Of a stretch of 64,000 nt of DNA, positions 42,845 through 51,784 are shown in pieces. The notes under the pieces were generated by a model. It was not told the origin of the DNA and ran no database searches. It saw nothing but the letters and a program-made list of their open reading frames with translations. The stretch comes from Virgibacillus oceani (GTDB taxonomy: Bacteria; Bacillota; Bacilli; Bacillales; Amphibacillaceae). Every line of letters begins with the position of its first letter. Positions within the stretch are counted from its first letter, which is position 1. The stretch lies in NCBI RefSeq assembly GCF_014638995.1, contig NZ_BMFR01000002.1, positions 168,203 to 232,202 of the forward strand, read 5' to 3'. Made by a program: the position numbers and the translations under genes.

Positions 42845-44368
42845 TTAAAACAATCCGGCTGGACCTTCACTGTAGCTTATAAGCAGGTTTTTTGTTTGTT
42901 GATAATGCTCCAGCATCATCAAATGGTTTTCTCGGCCAATACCCGACTTCTTGTAACCGCCAAACGCAGCATGTGCAGGATATTGGTGGTAACAGTTAGT
43001 CCAGACACGACCAGCTTCAATTCCTCGGCCGAAACGGTATGCGGTATTAATGTTACGTGTCCACACACCGGCACCTAAGCCGTATAGCGTGTCATTAGCA
43101 ATTTCCAATGCCTCCTCTTTTTCCTTAAAAGTCGTAACAGAAAGTACTGGTCCAAAAATTTCTTCCTGGAAAATACGCATTTTATTATTTCCTTTGAAAA
43201 TAGTTGGCTGAATGTAATAGCCTTCACCTAATTCGGAATCCTCAAGTGTGTTTACCTCACCGCCAACCAGAACCTCTGCACCTTCCTGTTTGCCGATATC
43301 AAGATACGACTTGATTTTTTCCATTTGTTCTTGTGAAGCTTGTGCTCCCATCATTGTATCCGTATCAAGCGGATGGCCAATTCTAATTTCTTTGACGCGC
43401 TTAATTGCCCGTTCCATAAATTTATCGTATATTGACTCATGAACAAGCGCACGTGAAGGGCAAGTACATACCTCTCCTTGGTTAAGTGCGAACATTACCA
43501 TTCCCTCGATTGCTTTGTCTAAGAATCCATCATCTTCATCCATTACGTCTTCAAAGAAAATGTTTGGCGACTTCCCACCAAGTTCAAGTGTAACTGGAAT
43601 AATATTTTCTGAGGCATATTGCATAATTAAACGTCCAGTAGTCGTTTCTCCGGTAAAAGCCACTTTGGAAATACCGCTGTTAGACGCTAAAGGTTTTCCA
43701 GCTTCTACACCAAAACCGTTTACGATATTTACGACACCGGCCGGGATTAAATCTTTAATTAAATCAAAAAGCACATGAATAGATGCTGGTGTTTGTTCTG
43801 CTGGCTTAAGTACAACACAATTCCCTGCAGCAAGTGCCGGTGCAAGCTTCCAAGTAGCCATTAAGATTGGGAAGTTCCATGGAATAATTTGACCTACAAC
43901 ACCAAGCGGTTCATGAAAGTGGTATGCAACCGTGTCATTATCAATCTGACTGATCCCGCCTTCCTGTGCACGGATTGCCCCGGCAAAATAACGAAAATGG
44001 TCAATCGCTAGCGGGATATCGGCAGCTAACGTTTCTCTAACTGCCTTCCCATTATCCCATGTTTCTGCAACAGCCAATGTTTCTAAATTTTCTTCCATAC
44101 GGTCTGCAATTTTATTTAACATATTAGCTCGCTCTGTAACGGAAGTTTTTCCCCATGAATCTTTGGCAGCATGTGCAGCATCAATAGCTGCCTGAACATC
44201 TTCTTTATTTGATCTGGCAATCTCACAAAATACTTTACCTGTAACTGGACTCACATTTTCAAAGTATTTCCCGCTTTCAGGCGCCCTGTATTCTCCCCCG
44301 ATAAAGTTATCATATCGCTCCTTAAATGTTACTTTAGCTCCGTCTGTGTTTGGATTAGCATACCTCAT
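42845..44368 (-). CDS. NAD-dependent aldehyde dehydrogenase
   Basis: A 507-aa ALDH superfamily enzyme. The active-site Cys is in [14 protein letters not shown], the general base Glu in [11 protein letters not shown], and the nucleotide loop in [13 protein letters not shown]. It is of the acetaldehyde/AcoD-ExaC type that pairs with DUF779. GAGGAGGA fits the ATG at 44368; an ATG at 44377 overlaps the ribosome site. The leader has a palindromic cre box about 23 bp upstream of the start, implying CcpA repression. It should oxidise acetaldehyde or a related aldehyde; there is no alcohol dehydrogenase next to it. Confidence 0.94.
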   Translation of the reverse strand: MRYANPNTDGAKVTFKERYDNFIGGEYRAPESGKYFENVSPVTGKVFCEIARSNKEDVQAAIDAAHAAKDSWGKTSVTERANMLNKIADRMEENLETLAVAETWDNGKAVRETLAADIPLAIDHFRYFAGAIRAQEGGISQIDNDTVAYHFHEPLGVVGQIIPWNFPILMATWKLAPALAAGNCVVLKPAEQTPASIHVLFDLIKDLIPAGVVNIVNGFGVEAGKPLASNSGISKVAFTGETTTGRLIMQYASENIIPVTLELGGKSPNIFFEDVMDEDDGFLDKAIEGMVMFALNQGEVCTCPSRALVHESIYDKFMERAIKRVKEIRIGHPLDTDTMMGAQASQEQMEKIKSYLDIGKQEGAEVLVGGEVNTLEDSELGEGYYIQPTIFKGNNKMRIFQEEIFGPVLSVTTFKEKEEALEIANDTLYGLGAGVWTRNINTAYRFGRGIEAGRVWTNCYHQYPAHAAFGGYKKSGIGRENHLMMLEHYQQTKNLLISYSEGPAGLF

Positions 44369-44390
44369 TACAAACATTCCTCCTCATATT

Positions 44391-44406
44391 TTGTAAACGC
44401 TTACAA
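44391..44406 (-). promoter_or_regulatory. cre box (CcpA site) in the aldehyde dehydrogenase leader
   Basis: TTGTAAGCGTTTACAA, a near-perfect palindrome matching the cre consensus. It lies about 35-50 nt downstream of the predicted transcription start, a position that suits roadblock repression by CcpA. Confidence 0.85.
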
Positions 44407-44447
44407 ATAGTAGATAGATAGGAAAACTAGTTGAGCATCTAGTTAAG

Positions 44448-44477
44448 ATTATACCAAGTTATTTCAAATTATTCCAA
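44448..44477 (-). promoter_or_regulatory. Sigma-A promoter of the aldehyde dehydrogenase operon
   Basis: Read leftwards: TTGGAA, 18-nt spacer, TATAAT preceded by TGG (extended -10). Predicted start near 44441. Confidence 0.7.
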
Positions 44478-44504
44478 CAATTTGATATTTTGATTAAAAA
44501 ATTA

Positions 44505-44537
44505 AAACCCTGGCTTACAAAAAGTAAACCAAGGTTT
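44505..44537 (-). terminator. Terminator-like hairpin upstream of the aldehyde dehydrogenase gene
   Basis: Read leftwards, AAACCTTGGTTTAC pairs with GTAAGCCAGGGTTT (two G-U pairs) around TTTTT, followed by TAATTTTTT. It probably ends transcription coming from ydjO. Confidence 0.8.
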
Positions 44538-44552
44538 GTTTATGACCAGTTT

Positions 44553-44689
44553 GCTGAAGCTACTATATAGTAAAAGACGCTGGTTCCCCAACGTCGTTGC
44601 CTATATAAAAAAGATGCCTGAACGGACATCCTACACAGAATATATAATGTTAAATAAATACTTTTACTAAAGGATATAATAGCTTCAGC
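44553..44689. repeat. Long imperfect inverted repeat (137 bp) after ydjO
   Basis: Arms 44553-44576 and 44661-44689 share GCTGAAGCTA(C/T)TATA and TAGTAAAAG in inverted order, 14 of 15 matching in the outer block. The middle holds a small hairpin (GACGCTGG/CCAACGTC). No reading frame is evident. It could be a small non-autonomous element or a structured 3' end of the ydjO transcript. Confidence 0.65.
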
Positions 44690-44703
44690 TTTAATGATTA
44701 ATA

Positions 44704-44886
44704 TTACTTCAATTCAGGCAGTACGCGTACTTCCCTTTTCATTGAAGATTTACATAAAGGACATTCTGGTTCTTCCTCAAAGCTGTATGATTCCCTCATC
44801 CATCCCTGGCAATCATCACTGGTGCAGGACCATACATTTGTTTCCACTTCTGGTACAGGCTCTTTTGGCCCACGTGAAAAAGACAT
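44704..44886 (-). CDS. ydjO: YdjO-type cold-inducible zinc-ribbon protein
   Basis: A 60-aa protein MSFSRGPKEPVPEVETNVW with a zinc ribbon (CTSDDC and CPLC). The block WSCTSDDCQGWMRESYSFEE is the YdjO family signature. B. subtilis YdjO is listed as cold-inducible; its molecular role is unknown. AAAGGGG is well placed for the ATG at 44886; the frame stays open further upstream, but without a ribosome site. Confidence 0.9.
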   Translation of the reverse strand: MSFSRGPKEPVPEVETNVWSCTSDDCQGWMRESYSFEEEPECPLCKSSMKREVRVLPELK

Positions 44887-45047
44887 TACAGCAACCCCTT
44901 TCATGGTTCTACTTCTATTATACTCCTTTCCTGAAAACAAAGAAAGGGATGAAAGTCTGACCAATTAATACTTTTGCAATAATTAAGTCCACCATATCAA
45001 GGGTTGCCTGAAACAGCTTAAACTATACCTATATTCTAAACAATGAG

Positions 45048-45785
45048 TTAAAGAACAAACCGCTCAATTGCCTTTGCAACACCATCAGCATTATTTGTGT
45101 CTGTAACAAAATCAGCAACCTTTTTAATTGCATCCTGTGCATTTCCCATTGCCACACCAACGCCAGCTTGCTGGATCATTTTAATATCGTTCAGACTATC
45201 TCCAACAGCCATAACATTGTTCATGGATATGCCTATCCGATCACAAACTTTGCGAAGAGCATTCGCTTTATTTACTCCAATTGGATTAACCTCAACATTT
45301 GTTGGAAGTGAATTTGTAAGTTCTAGCTCCTCATAAAAAGAAAGCTCTTTAACAATCTTATCCAATTTATCTTTGTCAGTAGAGTTAAATCCTATTTTTA
45401 GCCATTCATGCTTTGTAAAATCTTCAGGTGCAGCAGATCCTAGCCAAGCATCATCTGTTGAAAACATCCAAGAATTCATCCCAATTTCCTGACCTAATTT
45501 ATATAGTTTCTCCATCAGCTTCGCATCAATTAAATGACGCTCAAGCAATTCTTTTGTTACAGTCCAAATTTCTCCACCATTAACTGTAATTAAAAATGAA
45601 GAAAGTCCTAATGCTTCTGCATAAGGATAGCACGAGTTTAGCCAACGGCCAGTACTCAGCACAACTTGAATATCGTTCGCCAATGCCTTTTTAATTGCTG
45701 CCTGTGTCCGTTCCGAAACTTCATGATCACTAGTTAACAGTGTACCATCCATATCTAATGCTACTAGTTTAATTTCATCTGCCAT
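45048..45785 (-). CDS. Cof-type HAD-superfamily hydrolase
   Basis: A 245-aa phosphatase of the HAD IIB (Cof) group. Motif I is ALDMDGTLL, motif II VVLSTGRW, motif III NPIGVNKANALRKV (conserved Lys) and motif IV AVGDSLNDIKMIQQAG. These enzymes dephosphorylate sugar phosphates, flavin phosphates or similar small molecules; the substrate cannot be predicted. It is 21 bp downstream of an MFS transporter on the same strand. AGGTGAG precedes the ATG. Confidence 0.92.
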   Translation of the reverse strand: MADEIKLVALDMDGTLLTSDHEVSERTQAAIKKALANDIQVVLSTGRWLNSCYPYAEALGLSSFLITVNGGEIWTVTKELLERHLIDAKLMEKLYKLGQEIGMNSWMFSTDDAWLGSAAPEDFTKHEWLKIGFNSTDKDKLDKIVKELSFYEELELTNSLPTNVEVNPIGVNKANALRKVCDRIGISMNNVMAVGDSLNDIKMIQQAGVGVAMGNAQDAIKKVADFVTDTNNADGVAKAIERFVL

Positions 45786-45806
45786 ATCCGCTCACCTCAA
45801 ATAATT

Positions 45807-47003
45807 TTAACCTGCTTTTGTTTTTCCCTGGTTTTCTAGAATTCCCCGATCGTAAAAATAAGTTGTTACAAAAGGAATCAATAACAAGAATAATAATACA
45901 AAGAACAACAATTGTATATTATACACATCTACAATTAATCCTCCAATAACTGGACCAACCATCCGGCCAGCTGCGGCTACACTATTGACAAATCCTTGAT
46001 AAAACCCTGCACGCCCCTTTGGTGCCAAGTCATTTGCAAGTGTTGGTATCGCTGGCCATACAATCATTTCGCCAATTGTTAAAATAACCATTGCGATAAC
46101 AAACACTGTAAATTCTTCTGCAAACATAACGACAATAAATGAAGCAAATAAAATCGAAGTTCCAACATAAATCTGATTTTTTTGCGATGTAACTCGATCT
46201 GTTACCAATTTTAACAAAGGCTGCCCTAAAACGATAAGAAAACCATTTATTGCCCAAAGTAAACTATATTGATCCAATGGAATTCCAATGTCCTGTGTAT
46301 GTGATGCTATCGTTGATTGCCATTGACTATAAGCTATCCAGGAGGCTAGAAAACCGCCACTAAGAATAATTAATGCAATAAATTTTGACTTATTTTGGAT
46401 TTTGCCACTCTGTTCAATTACAGTTGTATGCATTTGGCGATTGCGTTCTTCATCTATCCTTTTAAAGGCAACCAAAACGATGACAAAAAATACCGCAAAT
46501 AAAGATGCATTCGCCATAAATATATAATTAAATGAAAAACTTGCCACATATCCGCCGACAGTTGCTCCTAATGCGACACCAAGATTTTGTGCAACATAAA
46601 TTGCATTAAATGCCCTGCGTCCACCCTCGGGCCAAACCGAACCTGCCATTGCAAACATTACTGGCCATGTGATTCCAGATCCAAAACCGATCAGCACCAA
46701 TAAAACAGAATAGGGAGCAATACTGTGGTAAAAAGACAGTATAACGGCCGATACCATTGCCAATCCTGTACCGTACAGAATCGTTTTATATGCACTAAAT
46801 TTATCAAAAAGCACACCACCGATTAAGTTTCCGGCAATCGATGCAGCCTGATTAAACATCAAAATAAACCCCGCAAAAGCTAAACTTTTACCGAGCTCAT
46901 TATGCATATATATAGTATTTAACGGCCAAAGAAATGAAGCCCCTGTAACATTAATTGTTGTTGCAATTGCCAATAGCCAAATGAATTTCGGCATCCCCAT
47001 CAA
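45807..47003 (-). CDS. MFS transporter (multidrug-type)
   Basis: A 398-aa protein with about 12 membrane segments. The N-terminal block ATTINVTGASFLWPLNTIYM and the intracellular loop GGVLFDKFSAYKTILYG fit the MFS drug-efflux branch that includes B. subtilis YttB-like proteins. The second half repeats the fold (LLKLVTDRVTSQKNQIYVG). Substrate is unknown. Two close in-frame starts (47003 and 46997) cannot be separated because the ribosome site is weak (AAAAGCGAG). Confidence 0.85.
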   Translation of the reverse strand: MMGMPKFIWLLAIATTINVTGASFLWPLNTIYMHNELGKSLAFAGFILMFNQAASIAGNLIGGVLFDKFSAYKTILYGTGLAMVSAVILSFYHSIAPYSVLLVLIGFGSGITWPVMFAMAGSVWPEGGRRAFNAIYVAQNLGVALGATVGGYVASFSFNYIFMANASLFAVFFVIVLVAFKRIDEERNRQMHTTVIEQSGKIQNKSKFIALIILSGGFLASWIAYSQWQSTIASHTQDIGIPLDQYSLLWAINGFLIVLGQPLLKLVTDRVTSQKNQIYVGTSILFASFIVVMFAEEFTVFVIAMVILTIGEMIVWPAIPTLANDLAPKGRAGFYQGFVNSVAAAGRMVGPVIGGLIVDVYNIQLLFFVLLFLLLIPFVTTYFYDRGILENQGKTKAG

Positions 47004-47131
47004 CTCGCTTTTCCAACTATCATTCAGCCTATTGTAATATATTTCGAGAGGCTAATCAATGAGGAAATACAAGCATGACTAAAAGCGAATAATTCCGTAT
47101 TTTCCGGCTTAATTAATTATAATACTTTAAA

Positions 47132-47629
47132 TCATTCCAATTTACTCATCTTTATCATGAAGACGATTACCGTTACTAATGGAACTACAATAACTGTAAC
47201 AATAAACCCTGCACCTAGAGTTTCATTGCCCCTTGCTGATTGAACGATATCCCAGGTAATATAGGAAAATAATATAACCGTCTCAAAATTAATCACTGTC
47301 ATAAACAGCCGCGCTACAGGATATAATCTTGACGCATTTTCTTCCGTGACCTTGACCATATAATTGAACATATGTGGTTTTTTACTAAGAAAATACATTG
47401 GAATAAAGCAAACAAACAATGCGATTGCTGGCATCAAGAAAATGAAAGCTTTATTTCCCCATCCATTCGCTTCACCATTCGCATTGAAATGTGTCGGAAT
47501 AGTCTCAGGCAAATTACTGTAAGCCTGTACAACGTATAGTATTAATACTATAAGCAGCAAAAAGGATGAAATATTTAAAGCCTTTTCCCATTTACCAGCC
47601 GGAACATCTATCTTTGGATGTTTTCCCAT
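47132..47629 (-). CDS. DUF1648 membrane protein
   Basis: A 165-aa protein with four membrane segments. The DUF1648 signature LPETIPTHFNANGEANGWG lies after the first segment. The domain is related to the N-terminal part of SdpI-type immunity proteins, though many carriers have no known function. It stands alone between pcp and the MFS gene, behind AGAAAGGTGAGG. Confidence 0.88.
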   Translation of the reverse strand: MGKHPKIDVPAGKWEKALNISSFLLLIVLILYVVQAYSNLPETIPTHFNANGEANGWGNKAFIFLMPAIALFVCFIPMYFLSKKPHMFNYMVKVTEENASRLYPVARLFMTVINFETVILFSYITWDIVQSARGNETLGAGFIVTVIVVPLVTVIVFMIKMSKLE

Positions 47630-47685
47630 TTTCCCTCACCTTTCTAGAAACATTTTAGCGTACGCAGGGCACCCTGTATCCATTG

Positions 47686-48282
47686 CTATAAACATTGTAT
47701 CGAGATTTTTATTGCTCGTACTAAATCATCCAATGACCAGCTTGGCAAATTCTTCCTTATAGCCAAAGCATGTGATGCAGGGATATGGATGAACCCTGAT
47801 TTTTGATTGAGTTGTTTATTCTTGAAATAATGCAATCCGTGATACATGACATTGTTGCACAGATATGTTCCAGCAGTATCAGAAATTTCCGCTGGAAGAC
47901 CCGCTACCTTTAATTTATCAACCATTTCATGAATTGGCAGGGTAGAAAAATAGCCATCCGGTCCATTATCAATAATCTTCTCCCCCCGGGGCTTATTACC
48001 GTTATTATCGACAGGACCGTCATTACAATTGATAGCAATTCGTTCAGGTGTAATACACTTTCTGCCTCCGGCCAATCCAAGTGAGATAACTGTTTCGGGA
48101 TTATGTTTATGTATCAAATCTATTAATTGCTTACCGGACTTATGAAAATCAACGGACAAAATTTCACCAATAATTTCGTGTTCATTAAGCACAGTTCCAT
48201 TTAGTTCGTTTACGATATCAGCTGTCGGATTAATAGGAAATTCCAAGAATGGTTCGAATCCTGTTAGTAATAATTTATTCAT
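47686..48282 (-). CDS. pcp: Pyroglutamyl-peptidase I
   Basis: A 198-aa cysteine peptidase that removes N-terminal pyroglutamate. The N-terminus is LLTGFEPFLEFPINPT. The catalytic Glu is in CITPERIAIN, Cys in TYLCNNVMYHGLHYF and His in FIHIPASHAL. It is slightly shorter than the usual 200-215 aa at the C-terminus but retains all catalytic parts. Its ATG overlaps the upstream stop by one base. It closes an operon with pxpBAC, which converts the released 5-oxoproline to glutamate. Confidence 0.93.
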   Translation of the reverse strand: MNKLLLTGFEPFLEFPINPTADIVNELNGTVLNEHEIIGEILSVDFHKSGKQLIDLIHKHNPETVISLGLAGGRKCITPERIAINCNDGPVDNNGNKPRGEKIIDNGPDGYFSTLPIHEMVDKLKVAGLPAEISDTAGTYLCNNVMYHGLHYFKNKQLNQKSGFIHIPASHALAIRKNLPSWSLDDLVRAIKISIQCL

Positions 48283-48851
48283 TATGACGGCTCCTCAACT
48301 AGATTTATGTTTGGCCAAATTGTATGCCATTTTTTGTTCGTAATTCGTTGTTTGTAAATTGGATACAGAAACTTATTTTGAAAGAATGGGGTTGGTTTCA
48401 CCTTAAACTGAACAGCATCTTCAATTCCGTGTGGTGCGGTTAATATAACTCTATTATTCTGATTTAATTTCACTCCTAATGCCGTTGCCGTTTCAGGGAA
48501 CTTTGAAATAGCGTCCTCTGAAGATTTATACGGCGGAAGCTTATTAATAAGGTGCATCCTGGCCTCATTTTTAACGGACCAGGGGATTGTTGGATTCATA
48601 GCAGCCAGGTCCATTTCCAATTGTTTTTCCTTTGATTCATCTAAGTTGGCTTTGTCAAAATATACGACATCGACATCCTGAATTGGTGTTCTTTGTTCAT
48701 ATCCGTGAAGCGTATCCCAAATTTTCGAACGGACAAATCCGGCACAAATCCACCAATCCGGTAAAGCTAGTGATTTTGCAATAGACAAAACTTCCACCAT
48801 CCATGGATCCTTCTCAATTAAATGTATAACATCCTGTTCAGTCTTCATCAT
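48282..48851 (-). CDS. Nucleotidyltransferase-family protein
   Basis: A 189-aa protein of the NTP_transf_6 (DUF925) type. Motifs are WWICAGFVRSKIWDTLHGY, PIQDVDVVYFD (acidic metal site) and WSVKNEARMHL, with a C-terminal FQNKFLYPIYKQRI. Family members are uncharacterised. It lies between pxpC and pcp, coupled to pcp by a TAATG overlap, so it belongs to the 5-oxoproline operon, but no role in that pathway is known to me. Confidence 0.88.
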   Translation of the reverse strand: MMKTEQDVIHLIEKDPWMVEVLSIAKSLALPDWWICAGFVRSKIWDTLHGYEQRTPIQDVDVVYFDKANLDESKEKQLEMDLAAMNPTIPWSVKNEARMHLINKLPPYKSSEDAISKFPETATALGVKLNQNNRVILTAPHGIEDAVQFKVKPTPFFQNKFLYPIYKQRITNKKWHTIWPNINLVEEPS

Positions 48852-48861
48852 CTTATTCTCC

Positions 48862-49806
48862 TTAATTTATGCCTTTTCGAAATGTTTCCAGGCAATACAA
48901 AAACATTTCCCTTTCTGCTGCTTGTTTCTGGGCTTCATCAACAGAAATTGTATGGAACTTAATCTCACCCTGTGGGGGAAGCTGAGCAACTTTCCCCAAA
49001 TCATTGGAAATAACAGTACCGATTCGCGGATAGCCCCCTGTTGTTTGCCGATCTGCCATCAATATGATTGGCTGTCCATTTTGGGGGATTTGTATGCCGC
49101 CAAACGGAATAGCATCTGACCAAACCTGTCCAGATGTTTGTATACCGCAAGTTTCAGATTTCAAACGATAGCCCATTCGATTTGAATTTGCATCTACGGT
49201 AAAGCTTGTACTAAAAAACATATTACGTGCTTCCTCGGTAAAATTAGCTTGGTGCGGCCCTTCAATCATCGCTGCATCAATTGATTTATCATAGGTTGGG
49301 ATTAACTGCTTGGACAGTCCAATCTTTTTCCTATTACATGCTGGATGACCGCAGATGGTATCTTCCTTCTCAATAAGTCTCCCAAACCCACTGTTTACAT
49401 CAGTAGATTTGCTCCCAAGCATTTCTGGAAAATCATATCCACCAGCTAAAGATATATACGCACGCACGCCTGTTTGAAGTTTTCCAAAATGAAGGATATC
49501 CCCTGGTTCGAGTCGTATAGACTGCCACATTGGTATAGACTTCCCATTAACTTGCGGCTGTATATTTGCACCAGTTATAGCAACTGCAATTGAACATTTC
49601 ACCTCTAGCTCCGGGCCAATAAGTGTTGCTTCTATACATGCCTCGCTCCGTTGATTGCCAACTAAAATATTCGCTATTTGCAGTGCGAATGTATCCATTG
49701 CACCGGAAACCGGAACCCCGAAACGCTGATAACCGGATCTGCCCAAGTCTTGAAATGTCGTATACACTCCTGCTTTCTTTACACGAAAGATAGTTTGACC
49801 TTTCAT
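48862..49806 (-). CDS. pxpC: 5-oxoprolinase subunit PxpC
   Basis: A 314-aa biotin-dependent-carboxylase-like protein (formerly KipA/YbgK). Motifs are GVYTTFQDLGRSGYQRFGVP, SGAMDTFALQIAN, GANIQPQVNG and QTTGGYPRIGTVISNDLGK. With PxpA and PxpB it cleaves 5-oxoproline to glutamate using ATP. The frame extends to 49848, but GGTGATTTT places the ATG at 49806. It lies 151 bp after pxpA and 10 bp before the nucleotidyltransferase gene. Confidence 0.93.
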   Translation of the reverse strand: MKGQTIFRVKKAGVYTTFQDLGRSGYQRFGVPVSGAMDTFALQIANILVGNQRSEACIEATLIGPELEVKCSIAVAITGANIQPQVNGKSIPMWQSIRLEPGDILHFGKLQTGVRAYISLAGGYDFPEMLGSKSTDVNSGFGRLIEKEDTICGHPACNRKKIGLSKQLIPTYDKSIDAAMIEGPHQANFTEEARNMFFSTSFTVDANSNRMGYRLKSETCGIQTSGQVWSDAIPFGGIQIPQNGQPIILMADRQTTGGYPRIGTVISNDLGKVAQLPPQGEIKFHTISVDEAQKQAAEREMFLYCLETFRKGIN

Positions 49807-49957
49807 AAAATCACCAATCCTGATTTTAATTATGCAAGTGTTGTACATTTTTCATTAGTTAATGCACAGGTCAGCTTTTTATTGAGCGGTTTATACTAAT
49901 TAGCGCACACTTGCAAACTAGTTCTATTCACCTTCATATTCCACCATCAATAGATCC

Positions 49958-50722
49958 TCAAGCTATAGGGCCAACCGTAACCCCTTCACGTTCTAGCAGC
50001 ATACGCAATTCCCGGGCAAATTCGACTGCATATTCACCGTCGCCATGTACACAGATCGTATCCGCTTCCATCTTTATAATTGTCCCATCAACTGTTTCTA
50101 CTTCCCCATTCCGCACCATTTGTAAAACCTGTGCTACTGCAGTTGAAGTATTTTCAATTAATGCGTTCTTGTGTTCACGTGGGGTTAAGCTGCCATCTGC
50201 TTGATAGGTCCGATCAGCAAACACTTCCGATACAGTTTTAATACCGATTTCACGTCCTGCTGTAACCAGCTCACTTCCAGCTAGTCCAAATAAAATCAAT
50301 TGATCATTAACATCACGAACAGCTTTGGCAATAGCAAGTGCAGCGTCTCGGTCAACGGCAGCAGCATTATATAAGGCACCATGCGGCTTAACGTGCCGCA
50401 TGGTCACATGATGAATTCTGCAAAATGCATCTAATGCCCCAATTTGATAGATTATAAATCGATATATCTCCTCAGGGGTATATGTGATCAAGCGCCTGCC
50501 AAACCCAGCAATATCTGCAAACCCTGGATGTGCACCGATAGAAACATGATGACTTTTTGCCAAACGGACGGTCTGATTCATTACATTAGGATCTCCAGCA
50601 TGGAAGCCACATGCAATATTGACAGACGTGACGTATGGAAGTAATTTTTCATCCGAACCAATTTTAAATCTGCCAAAGCTTTCGCCCATATCACTGTTAA
50701 GATCGATTTGCTTGTTGATCAT
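49958..50722 (-). CDS. pxpA: 5-oxoprolinase subunit PxpA (LamB/YcsF family)
   Basis: A 254-aa protein with DLNSDMGESFGRF, SVNIACGFHAGDPNVM, IGAHPGFADIAGFGRR, RHVKPHGALYNAA and CVHGDGEYAVEFA, all diagnostic of the LamB/YcsF family. PxpA is the catalytic subunit for ATP-dependent ring opening of 5-oxoproline. Its start lies inside the pxpB 3' end (26-bp overlap), with AAAGGAG in pxpB. Confidence 0.95.
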   Translation of the reverse strand: MINKQIDLNSDMGESFGRFKIGSDEKLLPYVTSVNIACGFHAGDPNVMNQTVRLAKSHHVSIGAHPGFADIAGFGRRLITYTPEEIYRFIIYQIGALDAFCRIHHVTMRHVKPHGALYNAAAVDRDAALAIAKAVRDVNDQLILFGLAGSELVTAGREIGIKTVSEVFADRTYQADGSLTPREHKNALIENTSTAVAQVLQMVRNGEVETVDGTIIKMEADTICVHGDGEYAVEFARELRMLLEREGVTVGPIA

Positions 50723-51464
50723 TAGCAGAAGCTCCTTTCCTATTAAGGATCTCTAGTTTGGCATTGTACTTTCCCGCGGCTGCCGCTTCTTCCATTTCCA
50801 AAAATTCCACTTCATCCACTTCATAAAATCGCACCAAATCACCGGCTTCAAACAGGAATGGATGTACTTGGTTAGTTAAATTAACTAAACGAAGTGGCGT
50901 TCTTCCAATAATATTCCAGCCACCTGGCGATTCAACTGGATAAATTCCTGTTTGTTTATATGCAATTCCAACTGATCCAGCAGAAACGGACCTTCGGGGA
51001 TTTTCCATACGGGGGGTTGCCAATTTAGTCTTAAGTCCGCCCAAATATGGAAAACCAGGTAAAAAACCCAGCATATAAATGAGATAATCAGGCTTCTGAT
51101 GCAGTTCAATCACCTCCTTTACAGAGAGGTTATTATACTCGGCCACCCCCTGCAAATCCGGACCATATTCACCACCATAAACAACCGGGACTTTTATCAA
51201 TTGCTGCTTTTCAGGCTTGCAGCTAGAATCATCTATGTTTATAAGTTTAAGTTTGTTATAAATGTCACGATACGTTATTTTGAATGGCTGATAATAAATG
51301 GTAACTGAATTATAAGCAGGCACGATTTCTACGGCACTACCAATGTTTAATTCTGTAATTCTATTGCAAAAAATCTTTATTTTCCTATTTAGTTGAGGGG
51401 TAACATCCTGCAGAAATTGTACTTTCACCGCACAATCCCCAACAGCTTTAATTGAAAAATCCAT
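50697..51464 (-). CDS. pxpB: 5-oxoprolinase subunit PxpB (KipI family)
   Basis: A 255-aa protein of the KipI/YbgJ family. The N-terminal carboxyltransferase-like part is VGDCAVKVQF. The conserved C-terminal blocks are YMLGFLPGFPYLGGL, SVSAGSVGIAYKQTGIYP and ESPGGWNIIGRTPL. It pairs with PxpC to activate PxpA. It is the first gene of the operon, behind GGAGG, and divergent from a dicarboxylate transporter. The 320-bp intergenic region 51465-51784 should hold both promoters; no regulator gene is adjacent. Confidence 0.94.
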   Translation of the reverse strand: MDFSIKAVGDCAVKVQFLQDVTPQLNRKIKIFCNRITELNIGSAVEIVPAYNSVTIYYQPFKITYRDIYNKLKLINIDDSSCKPEKQQLIKVPVVYGGEYGPDLQGVAEYNNLSVKEVIELHQKPDYLIYMLGFLPGFPYLGGLKTKLATPRMENPRRSVSAGSVGIAYKQTGIYPVESPGGWNIIGRTPLRLVNLTNQVHPFLFEAGDLVRFYEVDEVEFLEMEEAAAAGKYNAKLEILNRKGASANDQQANRS

Positions 51465-51784
51465 CCATTAGCCTCCGAAACTACAGTGATTAAATAAAAT
51501 TGTAGCACACTTTAAGTGAAATTTTCGAATTTAGCGAAAGAATGAATTTGGAAAACGTATTCCATTCGCTAGTAGCCTTTCCTTTTCTTAACTTTACCAG
51601 CCCGAATTGCACATACACTTATCTATTGTCATTTGCTATTAGCTAATAGATCCGTAACCGCCAGCAGTTTCCACTTGTTGAAGTTTTTATTAATTTGTAT
51701 AATAATAAAGATTCCGATATATTAAAATCAAGTTCTCTGATAATTGGAATTATATCATTCATAAAAAATGCAAGGAGGAATATC

